Below are positions 38,602 to 47,516 of a DNA stretch of 64,000 nucleotides, in pieces. Both the position numbers and the translations under genes were made by a program. The DNA lies in assembly GCF_022760995.1 (NCBI RefSeq), contig NZ_JAKWJO010000003.1:248001-312000 (forward strand). The letters are read 5' to 3'. Positions within the stretch are counted from its first letter, which is position 1. The number at the start of each line of letters is the position of its first letter. The notes beneath the pieces are model-generated. The model was not told where the DNA came from, did no database searches, and was given only the letters and a program-made list of their open reading frames with translations. Source of the DNA: Dyella sedimenti. GTDB lineage: Bacteria; Pseudomonadota; Gammaproteobacteria; Xanthomonadales; Rhodanobacteraceae.

Positions 38602-38630
38602 TTGCCAAGACTCGACAAGCACCGCACAAT
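38602..38630 (+). promoter_or_regulatory. Promoter of the FkpA-like gene
   Basis: TTGCCA (38602-38607) and CACAAT (38625-38630) are separated by 17 bp. A possible extra sigma-E-like pair GAACTT/TCCCA (38562-38567 and 38585-38589) lies just upstream; the -10 part is weak. Confidence 0.55.
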
Positions 38631-38702
38631 GCGGGGCCTGCCTCCATCGGGGGGGCTTAAGTCCGGTAGCGCCGGCACATCTCAAATACGAGGGAGTTCC
38701 AC

Positions 38703-39479
38703 ATGAAGCATTTTCTGCGTCCCACGCTGACGGCGGCCGCGCTCGCTGTTGCTCTGGGCATGACCGTTGGCGTGCACGCACAGGCTGCGAAGTCCGCCGC
38801 TCCTGCTTCCACCACGCCGCCGGCGGTCGACAAGACCAAGGCCAGCTACGTGGTTGGCTGGGATCTGGCCAGTTCGCTGCCGCCGCTGGTACGCGAGGAA
38901 GTGGATCCGGCCACGGTGGCCCGTGCCTTGCAGTCCGCGCTGTCCGGCCAGAAGCCGACCATGAGCGAAGCCGAAGCCAAGCAGGTGCGTGACGCCTTCG
39001 TCGCCAACCTGCAGGCCAAGGCCAAGGCCGAGTACACCCAGGTGGCTGCCAAGAACAAGGCCGAGGGCGATGCCTTCCTCGCCAAGAACAAGACCGCTCC
39101 GGGCGTGAAGACCACCGCCTCGGGCCTGCAGTACCAGGTGATCAGCCAGGGCACCGGCGCCCGCCCAGGTCCGAACGACACCGTGCAGGTCAACTATGTC
39201 GGCACCTTCGTCAATGGCGAGACCTTCGACGACTCGTCCAAGCACGAGGGTGGCGGCCCGGCCTCGATCCCGCTCGCCGGTGTGATCCCGGGCTTCCGCG
39301 AGGGCATGCAGCTGATGCAGGTCGGCGGCCACTACAAGTTCTTCATCCCGTCGAACATCGCCTACGGTGCGCAGCCGCAGAACGGCTTCCCGCCGAACCA
39401 GACGATCATCTTCGACGTCACCCTGGTCAAGACCGGCCCGACCCAGGGCGGCGATCAGGCGGGTGGCGGCGCGAAGTAA
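38703..39479 (+). CDS. fkpA: Periplasmic FKBP-type peptidyl-prolyl isomerase (FkpA/Mip-like)
   Basis: The 258-residue product has a signal peptide (about 1-27, TLTAAALAVALGMTVGVHAQA). A helical dimerisation domain follows (about 40-125, YVVGWDLASSLPPL, ALSGQKPTMSEAEAK, VRDAFVANLQAKAKAEY). The C-terminal FKBP domain (about 135-248) contains GLQYQVISQGTGARPGPNDTVQVNYVG, GETFDDSS, VIPGFREGMQLMQVGGHYKFFIPS and YGAQ. This is the FkpA/Mip architecture of a periplasmic chaperone and isomerase. The tail is Gly/Gln-rich (TQGGDQAGGGAK). It has a sigma-70-like promoter upstream and a strong terminator downstream, so it is monocistronic. Confidence 0.94.
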   Translation: MKHFLRPTLTAAALAVALGMTVGVHAQAAKSAAPASTTPPAVDKTKASYVVGWDLASSLPPLVREEVDPATVARALQSALSGQKPTMSEAEAKQVRDAFVANLQAKAKAEYTQVAAKNKAEGDAFLAKNKTAPGVKTTASGLQYQVISQGTGARPGPNDTVQVNYVGTFVNGETFDDSSKHEGGGPASIPLAGVIPGFREGMQLMQVGGHYKFFIPSNIAYGAQPQNGFPPNQTIIFDVTLVKTGPTQGGDQAGGGAK

Positions 39480-39507
39480 TCGCCGACCGGGCCGACAGGC
39501 CAATAAG

Positions 39508-39543
39508 GCGGGGCGCGAAGCGATTCGCGCCCCGCTTCTTTTT
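39508..39543 (+). terminator. Terminator of fkpA
   Basis: A perfect 12-bp stem (39508-39519 with 39524-39535) around GCGA is followed by TTCTTTTT. Confidence 0.9.
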
Positions 39544-39609
39544 GGGGCGGCCGGCAAAGGGACAAGTCTCTCCCGCAGGGGCGCTCCAGGCGTGCTGTCA
39601 CGCTTGGCC

Positions 39610-39618
39610 TGCTAGAAT
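39610..39618 (+). promoter_or_regulatory. Extended -10 promoter of ugd
   Basis: TGC-TAGAAT is an extended -10 element. The predicted start near 39625 leaves a leader of about 26 bases before the ATG at 39651. Confidence 0.5.
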
Positions 39619-39650
39619 CCCACGTCTTGGCTCCAGGAGTTTGCACGACA

Positions 39651-40988
39651 ATGAAGGTCACCATCTTCGGCACCGGTTATGTGGGTCTGGTCACCGGCGC
39701 CTGCCTGGCGGAAATGGGCAATCACGTGGTCTGCGTCGATATCGACGCGGGCAAGGTCGAACGCCTCAAGCAGGGCGAGATCCCGATCTACGAGCCGGGC
39801 CTGGAGCCCATCGTCAAGCGCAACCATGCCAGCGGGCAGCTGGATTTCACCACCGAGCCCGCCCCGGCGATCGCGCATGGCCAGGTCATCTTCATCGCGG
39901 TGGGCACGCCGCCGGACGAGGATGGCAGCGCGGACCTCAAGTACGTGCTCGGGGTGGCGCGCACCATCGGCCAGCACATCGACGGCTACAGCGTGGTCGT
40001 CAACAAGTCGACCGTGCCGGTGGGCACCGCCGACCGCGTGCGTGAGGCCATTGCGGACGAGTTGGCCAGGCGCGGCGCGTCGGTGGCGTTCGATGTGGTC
40101 TCCAATCCGGAATTCCTCAAGGAAGGCGATGCGGTGGAAGACTGCCTGCGTCCCGACCGCATCATCATCGGCAGCTCCAGCGAGCGCGCGATCGGCGTGC
40201 TGCGCAAGCTGTACGCGCCGTTCAACCGCAACCACGAGCGCACCGTGGTGATGGATGAGCGCTCGGCCGAGCTGACCAAGTACGCGGCCAACGCAATGCT
40301 GGCCACCAAGATCAGCTTCATGAACGAGATCGCCAACATCGCCGAGCGCGTGGGCGCGGATGTGGAGCTGGTGCGCCAGGGCATCGGTTCGGATCCGCGT
40401 ATCGGCTATCACTTCATCTATCCGGGCGCCGGCTACGGCGGCTCCTGCTTCCCCAAGGACGTGCAGGCGCTGGAGCGCACCGCGCGCAGCGTGGGCTACG
40501 AGGCGCGCCTGCTCGGCGCGGTCGAGGCGGTCAACCATGGCCAGAAGACCAAGCTGTACGAACTGATCGCGCGCCATTTCGACGGCCAGTTGGCCGGCCG
40601 GACCATCGCGCTGTGGGGTCTGGCGTTCAAGCCCAATACCGACGACATGCGCGAGGCTTCCAGCCGCCACCTGATGGAAGCGCTGTGGCAGGCCGGCGCC
40701 AAGGTGCGCGCCTACGATCCGGAGGCGCGCCACGAGACGCATCGCATCTATGGCGACCGCGACGACCTCGTGCTGTGCGACAACGCCTACCAGGCGCTGG
40801 AAGGCGCCGACGTGCTGGCCATCGTCACCGAGTGGAAGGCGTTCCGCAGTCCCGATTTCGCACGCATCCGTTCGTTGCTGGCGAATCCCGCCATCTTCGA
40901 CGGGCGCAACCTGTACGACCCGGCGGCGGTGGAAGATGCCGGCCTGGCCTATTACGGCATCGGCCGCGGCCGTAGCCTGAGGCGTTGA
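39651..40988 (+). CDS. ugd: UDP-glucose 6-dehydrogenase
   Basis: Ugd oxidises UDP-glucose to UDP-glucuronate with two NAD+, supplying precursors for capsule, exopolysaccharide or lipid A modification. The 445-residue product has the NAD fold GTGYVG at 7-12, the substrate-binding central domain ([44 protein letters not shown]), the catalytic Cys266 in YGGSCFPKD, and the C-terminal domain ([16 protein letters not shown]). The ATG at 39651 is used; CAGGAG lies 11 bases upstream, slightly far. slyX follows after two bases. Confidence 0.97.
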   Translation: MKVTIFGTGYVGLVTGACLAEMGNHVVCVDIDAGKVERLKQGEIPIYEPGLEPIVKRNHASGQLDFTTEPAPAIAHGQVIFIAVGTPPDEDGSADLKYVLGVARTIGQHIDGYSVVVNKSTVPVGTADRVREAIADELARRGASVAFDVVSNPEFLKEGDAVEDCLRPDRIIIGSSSERAIGVLRKLYAPFNRNHERTVVMDERSAELTKYAANAMLATKISFMNEIANIAERVGADVELVRQGIGSDPRIGYHFIYPGAGYGGSCFPKDVQALERTARSVGYEARLLGAVEAVNHGQKTKLYELIARHFDGQLAGRTIALWGLAFKPNTDDMREASSRHLMEALWQAGAKVRAYDPEARHETHRIYGDRDDLVLCDNAYQALEGADVLAIVTEWKAFRSPDFARIRSLLANPAIFDGRNLYDPAAVEDAGLAYYGIGRGRSLRR

Positions 40989-40990
40989 CG

Positions 40991-41209
40991 ATGGCTGGCG
41001 AACCGTTAGCGCAGCGCCTCACCGAGCTGGAAGTGAAGCTCACCTTCATCGACGACACGGTGAACGGACTGGCGGCGGCGGATGCGGAGTTGTCCATGCG
41101 CCTCGCCGCGCTGGAAGAGTTGATCCGCGGCTTGCGCAGCGAATTGTCCTCGCTGCGCCTGGGCCAGGGACACGATCCGCACAGCGAGCCACCGCCTCCG
41201 CATTATTGA
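40991..41209 (+). CDS. slyX: SlyX family protein
   Basis: This 72-residue protein matches the SlyX family: a single coiled coil (QRLTELEVKLTFIDDTVNGL, then MRLAALEELIRGLRSEL) with a Pro-rich, His-containing end (SEPPPPHY). SlyX is small, acidic and of unknown function; it is known mainly from its neighbourhood to slyD in enterobacteria. Here it follows ugd by two bases. The ATG at 40991 is chosen over a TTG two codons earlier. The conserved LTELEVKLTF start and PPPPHY end support the assignment. Confidence 0.9.
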   Translation: MAGEPLAQRLTELEVKLTFIDDTVNGLAAADAELSMRLAALEELIRGLRSELSSLRLGQGHDPHSEPPPPHY

Positions 41210-41257
41210 TACGCGAAGCGCTACATCGTCACCGCACCACGCAAGCGAGTTCCGAAC

Positions 41258-41845
41258 ATGGCCGAATCCCTGCGCGATCAGCTGCTAAAGAGCGGCATCG
41301 TCAAACAGGTCCGCGACGAAAAGCGGCAGGCTGCCCCGCAAGGCCAGCCTTCCAAGGGCGGCAAGCCTTTCCAGAAGCCGCACGGCAAGCCGCCGTCGCA
41401 CAAGCCCGCCTCGGGCAACAAGGGCCGGCCGGACGGCGAGATCGACCTGGCCAAGGCCTATGCCATCCGTGCGCAGGCCGAGGCGAACGAACGCAAGCGC
41501 GCCGAGCAGGCCGCGGCGGAAGAGGCGCGGTTGCGCCGCGAGCGCAAGCAGAAGATCCAGCAATTGCTGGAGGGCAAGGCGCTCAACCTGGCGGACGTCG
41601 ACCTGGTGCGGCACTTCGAGTACGGCGGCAAGATCCGTCGCGTGCACGTGGATGCGGGGCAGCTTGCCGCGCTCAATGCCGGCGAGCTGGGCGTCGTGCA
41701 GCAGCAGGGACGTTACCTGCTGGTGACGCGCGAACTGGCCGAGCAGGTGCGCGCGATCGATGCGCACCAAGTGGCCCTGCTGGTCGAGCCGGGCAGTCCG
41801 GGCAGTGTCGGCGAGGATGGTGTGCCCGACGACCTGGTGTGGTGA
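41258..41845 (+). CDS. DUF2058 family protein
   Basis: This 195-residue cytoplasmic protein is of the DUF2058 (YaiL-like) type. It starts MAESLRDQLLKSGIVKQ and has a low-complexity Lys/Pro/Gly/Gln-rich stretch (about 20-65), then a long charged helix (AIRAQAEANERKRAEQAAAEEARLRRERKQK), then the conserved C-terminal block (VRHFEYGGKIRRVHVDAGQLAALNAGELGVVQQQGRYLLV). YaiL has been linked to nucleoprotein or polynucleotide-related annotation without firm biochemical proof. Transcribed after slyX with a 48-base gap; a small palindromic terminator follows. Confidence 0.9.
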   Translation: MAESLRDQLLKSGIVKQVRDEKRQAAPQGQPSKGGKPFQKPHGKPPSHKPASGNKGRPDGEIDLAKAYAIRAQAEANERKRAEQAAAEEARLRRERKQKIQQLLEGKALNLADVDLVRHFEYGGKIRRVHVDAGQLAALNAGELGVVQQQGRYLLVTRELAEQVRAIDAHQVALLVEPGSPGSVGEDGVPDDLVW

Positions 41846-41872
41846 TCCGGTCGCGCACCTGCAAATGAAACA

Positions 41873-41892
41873 CCCGGCCTAGGCCGGGCGTT
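41873..41892 (+). terminator. Terminator after the DUF2058 gene
   Basis: CCCGGCC-TA-GGCCGGG (41873-41888) is a perfect palindrome followed by CGTTTT. It lies between convergent genes. Confidence 0.7.
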
Positions 41893-41914
41893 TTGCCGAG
41901 ACGTGCCGGGCCAT

Positions 41915-44014
41915 TCAGGCTTCGGCGTCGTCCGGACTGTCGCTGGCGGCGGGCAACTCAAAGCCGGTCCGGCTGAGCGTGGCAAGATCCCAGCCGCCCT
42001 TGGGCGAGAAGCGTTCGCCGTGGCGCTGGGCCAGGCGTTCCAGCTTGCCCTTGACCACGGCGGCGCCTTCGCTGCGCACGTACTGGATCGGGCCGCCGCG
42101 GAATGGCGCGAAGCCGGTGCCGAAGATCACGCCGGCATCGAGCAGGTCGGCGTCGTCGACCACGCCATCGGCCAGGCAGGCCACGGCCTCGTTGACCATG
42201 GGCAGGATCATGCGTTCCTGCAGGTCGGCCGGCGCCACGTAGTCCGGATCGACCTCCGGCTTCTGCGGCTTGCCGTCCTGCCACACATAGATGCCCTGGC
42301 CATCCTTCTTGCCGCGCCTGCCGGCGGCGAGCTTGTCTTCCAGGCCCGGTGGCAATTCCAATCCCAGGAACGGTCCCAGTTCCTTGCCCACCGAGGCGCA
42401 TACGTCCAGGCCCACCGTGTCGGCCAGTTCGATCGGGCCCATGGGCATGCCGAACTTCTTGGCTTCCTTGTCGAGCACAGGGCCCGGTATGCCCTCGCTG
42501 TACAGGCGCATCGCTTCGAGCAGGTAAGGCATCAGGATGCGGTTGACCAGAAAGCCCGGCGTACCCTTGACGGCCACCGGCAGCTTGCCGATGGCCTTGC
42601 AGAACGCCAGCGCGCGCTTCTCGACCGCGGGATCGAGCTGGTCGTGGCGCACCACTTCCACCAGCGGCATCTGCGCCACCGGGTTGAAGAAGTGCAGGCC
42701 GAGGAAACGCTGCGGTGCCTTCAGCCCAACGCGCAGCTCGTCCAGCGGAATGCTCGAGGTGTTGGTCGCCAGCAGCTCGTCGGAGGGGAACTGCGGCTCG
42801 ATGGTGGCGTACAGCGCCTTCTTCGCCTCGGCGTTCTCGAAGATCGCCTCGATGGCGAGGTCGGCGCCGGCCACGCCCTTGCCCTCGACGTCGGCGCGCA
42901 GGCGACGTGTCGCGGCTTCGATCTTGTCCGCCGTCTTGAGCCGCTTTTCATAAAGCTGCCGGGCGCGATCCAGCGCGGGCTGGATGAACTTCATCTCGCG
43001 GTCCTGCAGGGTGACCTCGAAGCCCTTGAAGGCCGCCCATGCGGCGATGTCGCCGCCCATCACGCCGGCGCCGACCACGTGCACGTGCCTGATGCCGTGC
43101 TCGGTGCCGTCGCCCTGGCCCTTGAGGCGTTCCTGCAGGAAGAAGATGCGGATCAGGTTCTGCGCGGTGGGCGTCTCCGCCAGCTTCGCGACCGAGCGTG
43201 CCTCCAGCTTCAGCCGCTGCTGGATGCTGGCGCCGCCGCGCTTCCATACGTCGATCAGCGCGAACGGGGCCGGGTAGTGCTCCTTGCGCACCTTGGCGGC
43301 GGTCTGCTTTATCACCATCGGCGCCAGGAGCTGCCGGGCCAGCCAGGTATTGGTGGCCCAGGCCTTGGCGCGCAGGGCCAGCGGACGCGCATGCGGGCGG
43401 CGCAGCAGGGCGCGGGCCTCGGCCAGCAGCTCGGCCGGCGGCGCCACGCGGTCGATCACGCCCAGCGCAAGCGCCCGCCTGGCCGACAAGGCCTTGCCGG
43501 TGAGCATCACCGGCAGGGCGTCGGTGGCGCCGATCAGGCGTGGCAGGCGCGCGGTGCCGCCCCAGCCGGGATGGATGCCCAGCATCACTTCGGGCAGGCC
43601 GATGCGGGTCTTGTCGTCGTCCGCGGCGATGCGCTGGCGGCAGGCAAGGATCAGTTCGGTGCCGCCGCCCATGCAGGCGCCCTGGATCGCCGCCACCGTG
43701 GGGCAGGGCAGGCGGGCCAGGCTCTCATAGACGCGCTGGCCGTTCTCGATGTTCTCCAGCACCGTGCCGTGTTGGGCGTAGGTCACGAATTCCTTGATGT
43801 CGGCACCGACCGCGAAGCCGAATGGCTTGGCCGAATGGATCAGCACGCCGGCCGGTTTCTCGATGGCCAGCCGCTCCACGATCTGGCCCAGTTCGTCCAG
43901 CACCTCGCGGGAGATGGCATTGACCTTGCTTCCGGCGCGGTCGAGGGCGAGGGTGACGATGCCGCTGTCATCCAAGCTCGTCTTCCAGTGATTGAAGCGC
44001 AATCCTTCGAACAT
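41915..44014 (-). CDS. fadJ: FadJ/FadB-type fatty acid oxidation multifunctional protein
   Basis: This 699-residue alpha subunit joins enoyl-CoA hydratase and 3-hydroxyacyl-CoA dehydrogenase. The crotonase domain (about 1-190) shows [29 protein letters not shown] and [24 protein letters not shown]. The dehydrogenase part (about 310-600) starts with the NAD motif [12 protein letters not shown] near 315 and has [29 protein letters not shown] and [14 protein letters not shown]. No thiolase gene lies beside it, unlike fadBA or fadIJ, so fadJ versus fadB is not settled. There is no Shine-Dalgarno site before the ATG at 44014; instead the leader carries the reverse of one (see findings). Transcribed alone. 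Confidence 0.92.
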   Translation of the reverse strand: MFEGLRFNHWKTSLDDSGIVTLALDRAGSKVNAISREVLDELGQIVERLAIEKPAGVLIHSAKPFGFAVGADIKEFVTYAQHGTVLENIENGQRVYESLARLPCPTVAAIQGACMGGGTELILACRQRIAADDDKTRIGLPEVMLGIHPGWGGTARLPRLIGATDALPVMLTGKALSARRALALGVIDRVAPPAELLAEARALLRRPHARPLALRAKAWATNTWLARQLLAPMVIKQTAAKVRKEHYPAPFALIDVWKRGGASIQQRLKLEARSVAKLAETPTAQNLIRIFFLQERLKGQGDGTEHGIRHVHVVGAGVMGGDIAAWAAFKGFEVTLQDREMKFIQPALDRARQLYEKRLKTADKIEAATRRLRADVEGKGVAGADLAIEAIFENAEAKKALYATIEPQFPSDELLATNTSSIPLDELRVGLKAPQRFLGLHFFNPVAQMPLVEVVRHDQLDPAVEKRALAFCKAIGKLPVAVKGTPGFLVNRILMPYLLEAMRLYSEGIPGPVLDKEAKKFGMPMGPIELADTVGLDVCASVGKELGPFLGLELPPGLEDKLAAGRRGKKDGQGIYVWQDGKPQKPEVDPDYVAPADLQERMILPMVNEAVACLADGVVDDADLLDAGVIFGTGFAPFRGGPIQYVRSEGAAVVKGKLERLAQRHGERFSPKGGWDLATLSRTGFELPAASDSPDDAEA

Positions 44015-44019
44015 AGGGA

Positions 44020-44030
44020 TAAGGAGGTGA
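44020..44030 (-). promoter_or_regulatory. Anti-Shine-Dalgarno copy in the fadJ leader
   Basis: On the minus strand the 11 bases TCACCTCCTTA, ending six bases before the fadJ ATG, equal the 3' tail of 16S rRNA. The plus strand reads TAAGGAGGTGA but has no start codon at a usable distance downstream. Confidence 0.5.
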
Positions 44031-44216
44031 CCGGGAAGCCTCGCACCATACCTTCCCGTAGCGAGGATTGCGAGACGGTCCTGGGTGCCCGCGGACGATC
44101 ATGAAAATCCCGTAAAAGCGCGAGCTGTGCGCTGTCGCATGAAATGCGTCACGGAATCCGGCGAGGCTTATGGCCGATCTAGGCGAACGCCTTCAGACCA
44201 CGTAATTTAGGCTCGA

Positions 44217-44711
44217 ATGAGCACCCTAATCGCTGCCCCTCCCAGCCATACCGGCACCGAGATCCTCGAGCGCATCCTGGCCGCCCGCGGCAACCTGATC
44301 GCGCTCGAGGGCGGCGAGGAGGCCGGGCTGGTCGGCCAGTTGCGTTCGCTGGTGCGGCGCAGCGGACAGGCGGTATACCTGTGGAACCCGGAGGCCGGGC
44401 TGGGCAACCTGCGCGAGGAGCACATCGGCCTGCCGGGCTCGCAGCGCCTGAACGTCGCCTTGCGCTACGTGCAGCAGAGCAACCATTTCGGCGTCTACCT
44501 GCTGCAGCGCCTGCCGTTGCCGCTATCCATGGGCGACGCCGCCTTGCTGCGGCAGCTGGCGCGCCCCACCGCCGGGCACGTGCGGCGCGTCGTGCTGCTG
44601 GATCCCCCGGAGGCGCTGGTGAACAGTTTCAACGATGTCCTGGTGCGCCTGAGCTGCCAGTCCAAGCCGGCGCAGCGGCCGCGGCTGCGCGATGGCCGGT
44701 GGTTGCTCTGA
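44217..44711 (+). CDS. Unknown protein, 164 aa, coupled to a GGDEF/EAL gene
   Basis: I cannot name this 164-residue protein. It has no membrane segment or signal peptide. Residues 15-130 alternate helices and strands (EILERILAARGNLIALEGG, LVRRSGQAVYLWNPEAGLGNL, RLNVALRYVQQSNHFGVYLLQRLPLP, HVRRVVLLDPPEALV). This weakly recalls the degenerate RecA-like N-domain of Ycf46-type ATPases, but there is no Walker motif. The C-terminus is basic (KPAQRPRLRDGRWLL). The next gene starts one base after its stop, so both are made together. A ligand-sensing or partner protein of the cyclic-di-GMP regulator is my inference. Confidence 0.75.
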   Translation: MSTLIAAPPSHTGTEILERILAARGNLIALEGGEEAGLVGQLRSLVRRSGQAVYLWNPEAGLGNLREEHIGLPGSQRLNVALRYVQQSNHFGVYLLQRLPLPLSMGDAALLRQLARPTAGHVRRVVLLDPPEALVNSFNDVLVRLSCQSKPAQRPRLRDGRWLL

Positions 44712-44712
44712 C

Positions 44713-47265
44713 ATGAGCGCGGAGACCGGGATCCTGGTGGTGGCGGCCCAGCGCGAGCTGCGCCGCGCCTTGTTCGACACCTTCGACCGCGATGGTCACT
44801 TCCACGTCCATTCGGCGCGCGACGCCACCCATGCCGGCATCCTGCTGGAGGGGCGTCCCGCTCTGGCCCTGGTGGTGATCGTGTTCGACGGCGACGGCCG
44901 CGAGGCCATGGCGGGCCTGGAGGTGCTGCGCAGCCTGCCGGCCTGCGCCGCGGCGCCGTTGATCGCCGTGCTCGACGACGAGGCCGCCTTCAAGCCGGGC
45001 GCGCTGCCTGCCGGCATCGCCGACTGGCTGTACGGCTCGCAGATCGAACACGAGCTGCTGGCGCGCTGGCAGCGCCTGCGGCGGTCCGGGCGCGCGAGTC
45101 ACGCCGATAACGCGGCTGCGGGCGAAAGCGACTACCGCTTTGCCTTCGAGGAAATGGACAACGAGTGGATCATTGTCGATCCGGTGCGCGGCCGGATCCT
45201 GGATTACAGCCCGGCCCTGGCCCGGCACAGCGGGCTGGGCGACCACCAGTTGCGCGGCCGGCCGCTGCAGGAAGTGCTCGCCTTCGCCGAGACCAGCGTG
45301 GAGCAGGTGCTGGCCGAGGGATCGCGCCGCTGGCATCCGAGCCGGCGGCGTTCCGTGCGCGGGGTGGACAGCGGCGAGGCGAGCGCGCGCGCCGTGCGCC
45401 ATGGCGGGCGCGACGCGGTGGCCCTGGTGTTCCGCAGCGATCGCGCCGGGGCGCGGGCGGAAGTCGCGCTGGCGCTGCTGGCGAAGATGTTCACCTCGGG
45501 CGGCGGCGACGAAGGCATCGCCACCGCCGCTAGGTTGCTGTACGAGGAAATGGGGCTGGACTACGTGGCCGTGTGGTCGGCCCGTTCCGACGAGGGCGGC
45601 GCGCCGGTGCAACTGGTGCAGTACTGGCGGGGCGAGGAGCAGCTGTGGCCCGGTCCGCACCTGCAGAGTTCGCTGCGCCTGGTGCTGTCCGGCCAGGCCA
45701 TGCTGCACCAGTCCGATGCGGCCCGCCTGGCGGCGATGGACCCCTTGCTGCAGCAGCTGGGGCTGGCCGGATTCGCCGGCTGGCCGTTGCAGGACGAGCG
45801 GCGCACGGTGCTGGGCGCTCTGCTGATCGGCACACGCCAGCCGCTGCCGGCACTGTCCATCGTGCAGCCGGTGCTGCGTTGCGCCGCCTCGCGTTTCGCG
45901 CATGCGCTGGAACTGCGCCATACCCGCGAGCAGGGCCGCGCGGAAGGCCTGCTCGATGCGCTCACCGGCCTGCCCAACCGCCTGTTGTTCAACGACCGCC
46001 TGGACACGGTGATCCGCGAGGCCAACCGCACCGGCGAGTCGTTCGCCCTGCTGTTCGTCGACCTGGACCGCTTCAAGACCATCAACGACACGCTCGGCCA
46101 TGCCGTGGGCGACCAGGTGCTGCTCACCACCACCCAGCGCCTGCGCGGCAGCGTGCGCGCGTCGGATACGGTGGCGCGCTACGCGGGCGACGAGTTCGTG
46201 GTGATCCTGCGCCATATCGTCAAGAACGAGGACGTGCTGCGCGTCGCCGAGAAGATCGTGGCGGTGATGGGCGCGCCGCTGCGCATCGACGACGGCACCG
46301 AGCTGCAGGTCACCGCCTCCATCGGCGTGAGCTTCTTCCCGGAGGACGCCCCCGACGCCGAGACCCTGCTCAAGCATGCCGACGAGGCGATGTACGCGGC
46401 CAAGAGCCTGGGCCGCAACAACTACCAGATCTACGAAGGCAACGGCGAGCAATCGCACCAGCAGAACCTGGCGCTGAAGTCCGGCCTGCGTCATGCCGAG
46501 CACAAGGGCGAGCTGCGTGTGTTCTACCAGCCGCAGGTGGATGCGGCCAGCGAGGACATCGTGGGCATGGAGGCACTGGTGCGCTGGGAGCACCCGGAAC
46601 TGGGCTTCATCGGCCCGGGCTTCTTCATCCCGTTGGCCGAGGAAACCGGCCTGATCGTCTCCATCGGCGAATGGGTGCTGCGCACGGCGTGCCGGCACGC
46701 CCAGGAGTGGGAGCGGCGCTTCGGCCTGGGCCTGCGCCTGGGCGTGAACCTGTCGGCGGTGCAGCTGATGCAGCCCAACCTGCTCGAGGTGGTGGCCTCG
46801 GCGCTGGAGGAAAGTGGCCTGGAGGCGAGCTTGCTGGAAATGGAAGTGACCGAGAGCATCAGCATCAAGGCCGCGCCCAACCTGATGGAGAACCTGCAGG
46901 GCCTGCACCGCCTGGGCTGCCGCATCGCCATCGACGACTTCGGCACAGGGGCGGCCTCGCTGGACTACCTGCGCAAGCTGCCCGCCGACCGCATCAAGGT
47001 CGACCAGAGCTTCGTGCGCAACATCGGCGTCGATCCCGACGACGAGGCCATTGTCCGCGCCACCATCGAAATGGCCCACCGCCTCAAGCGCGGCGTGGTG
47101 GCCGAAGGCGTGGAGACCGAGCAGCACCTGCAGTTCCTGCGCAACAACCATTGCGACGAATTGCAGGGCTACCTGTTCTGCCGTCCGCTGCCGCAGCCGG
47201 CTTTCGAGAAACTGCTGCTGGAGCGCCAGCGCCTGCTGGCCGGCGTCGGCGGCTCCGCCGCCTGA
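44713..47265 (+). CDS. Diguanylate cyclase/phosphodiesterase (GGDEF-EAL) protein
   Basis: This 850-residue cytoplasmic protein has an N-terminal REC-like domain (about 5-115, probably without the phosphoacceptor), a PAS-like region (about 135-240), a GAF-like region (about 255-400), then GGDEF (about 410-575) and EAL (about 590-840). The GGDEF signature reads AGDEF at 491-495; the first position Ala is common in enzymes that keep activity. The EAL signature is EAL at 620-622 with downstream DDFGTGAASL and KVDQSFV. Both halves could be active. Cyclic-di-GMP turnover would affect motility or biofilm. The ATG at 44713 follows the previous stop by one base. Confidence 0.92.
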   Translation: MSAETGILVVAAQRELRRALFDTFDRDGHFHVHSARDATHAGILLEGRPALALVVIVFDGDGREAMAGLEVLRSLPACAAAPLIAVLDDEAAFKPGALPAGIADWLYGSQIEHELLARWQRLRRSGRASHADNAAAGESDYRFAFEEMDNEWIIVDPVRGRILDYSPALARHSGLGDHQLRGRPLQEVLAFAETSVEQVLAEGSRRWHPSRRRSVRGVDSGEASARAVRHGGRDAVALVFRSDRAGARAEVALALLAKMFTSGGGDEGIATAARLLYEEMGLDYVAVWSARSDEGGAPVQLVQYWRGEEQLWPGPHLQSSLRLVLSGQAMLHQSDAARLAAMDPLLQQLGLAGFAGWPLQDERRTVLGALLIGTRQPLPALSIVQPVLRCAASRFAHALELRHTREQGRAEGLLDALTGLPNRLLFNDRLDTVIREANRTGESFALLFVDLDRFKTINDTLGHAVGDQVLLTTTQRLRGSVRASDTVARYAGDEFVVILRHIVKNEDVLRVAEKIVAVMGAPLRIDDGTELQVTASIGVSFFPEDAPDAETLLKHADEAMYAAKSLGRNNYQIYEGNGEQSHQQNLALKSGLRHAEHKGELRVFYQPQVDAASEDIVGMEALVRWEHPELGFIGPGFFIPLAEETGLIVSIGEWVLRTACRHAQEWERRFGLGLRLGVNLSAVQLMQPNLLEVVASALEESGLEASLLEMEVTESISIKAAPNLMENLQGLHRLGCRIAIDDFGTGAASLDYLRKLPADRIKVDQSFVRNIGVDPDDEAIVRATIEMAHRLKRGVVAEGVETEQHLQFLRNNHCDELQGYLFCRPLPQPAFEKLLLERQRLLAGVGGSAA

Positions 47266-47421
47266 CTTGCGCGGGCCGGCCAGGCCCCCATATCGATCCC
47301 ATCCGGCGCCGCTGGCGGTCCGGCTACCAGGGCGCCGGTGCGCCGCTCGCGCGCCCGCGCGTTTCATCCCCTTGCGGGCGGGCCTTCCGCCCGGGGGTTG
47401 GTAAACATGCGCGGGCATGCT

Positions 47422-47448
47422 GAACTAGGAAGGATTGTTCTTGTCTGA
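47422..47448 (+). promoter_or_regulatory. Sigma-E-type promoter of rpoE
   Basis: GAACTA (47422-47427), 16 bp, then TCTGA (47444-47448) closely follows the sigma-E consensus GAACTT-N16-TCTGA. It lies about 70 bases before the rpoE ATG and suggests autoregulation. Confidence 0.7.
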
Positions 47449-47516
47449 GCAGGCTCGCTTCCATCCGTAAAGGCATCCCGAGGCGCGTGGCGGCATCGAC
47501 GAAGGAGACGGCCCGG

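Noticed and set aside
44020..44100. Plus-strand TAAGGAGGTGA as ribosome site of a small ORF
   Set aside because: No ATG, GTG or TTG lies 4-14 bases downstream; the next possible start is about 38 bases away and opens no sensible frame.
41903..44104. 733-codon ORF antisense to fadJ
   Set aside because: Shadow of fadJ; low-complexity Ala/His/Gln translation.
44629..47418. 929-codon ORF antisense to the GGDEF/EAL gene
   Set aside because: Shadow of the real gene; the protein is Gln/His/Ala-rich without domains.
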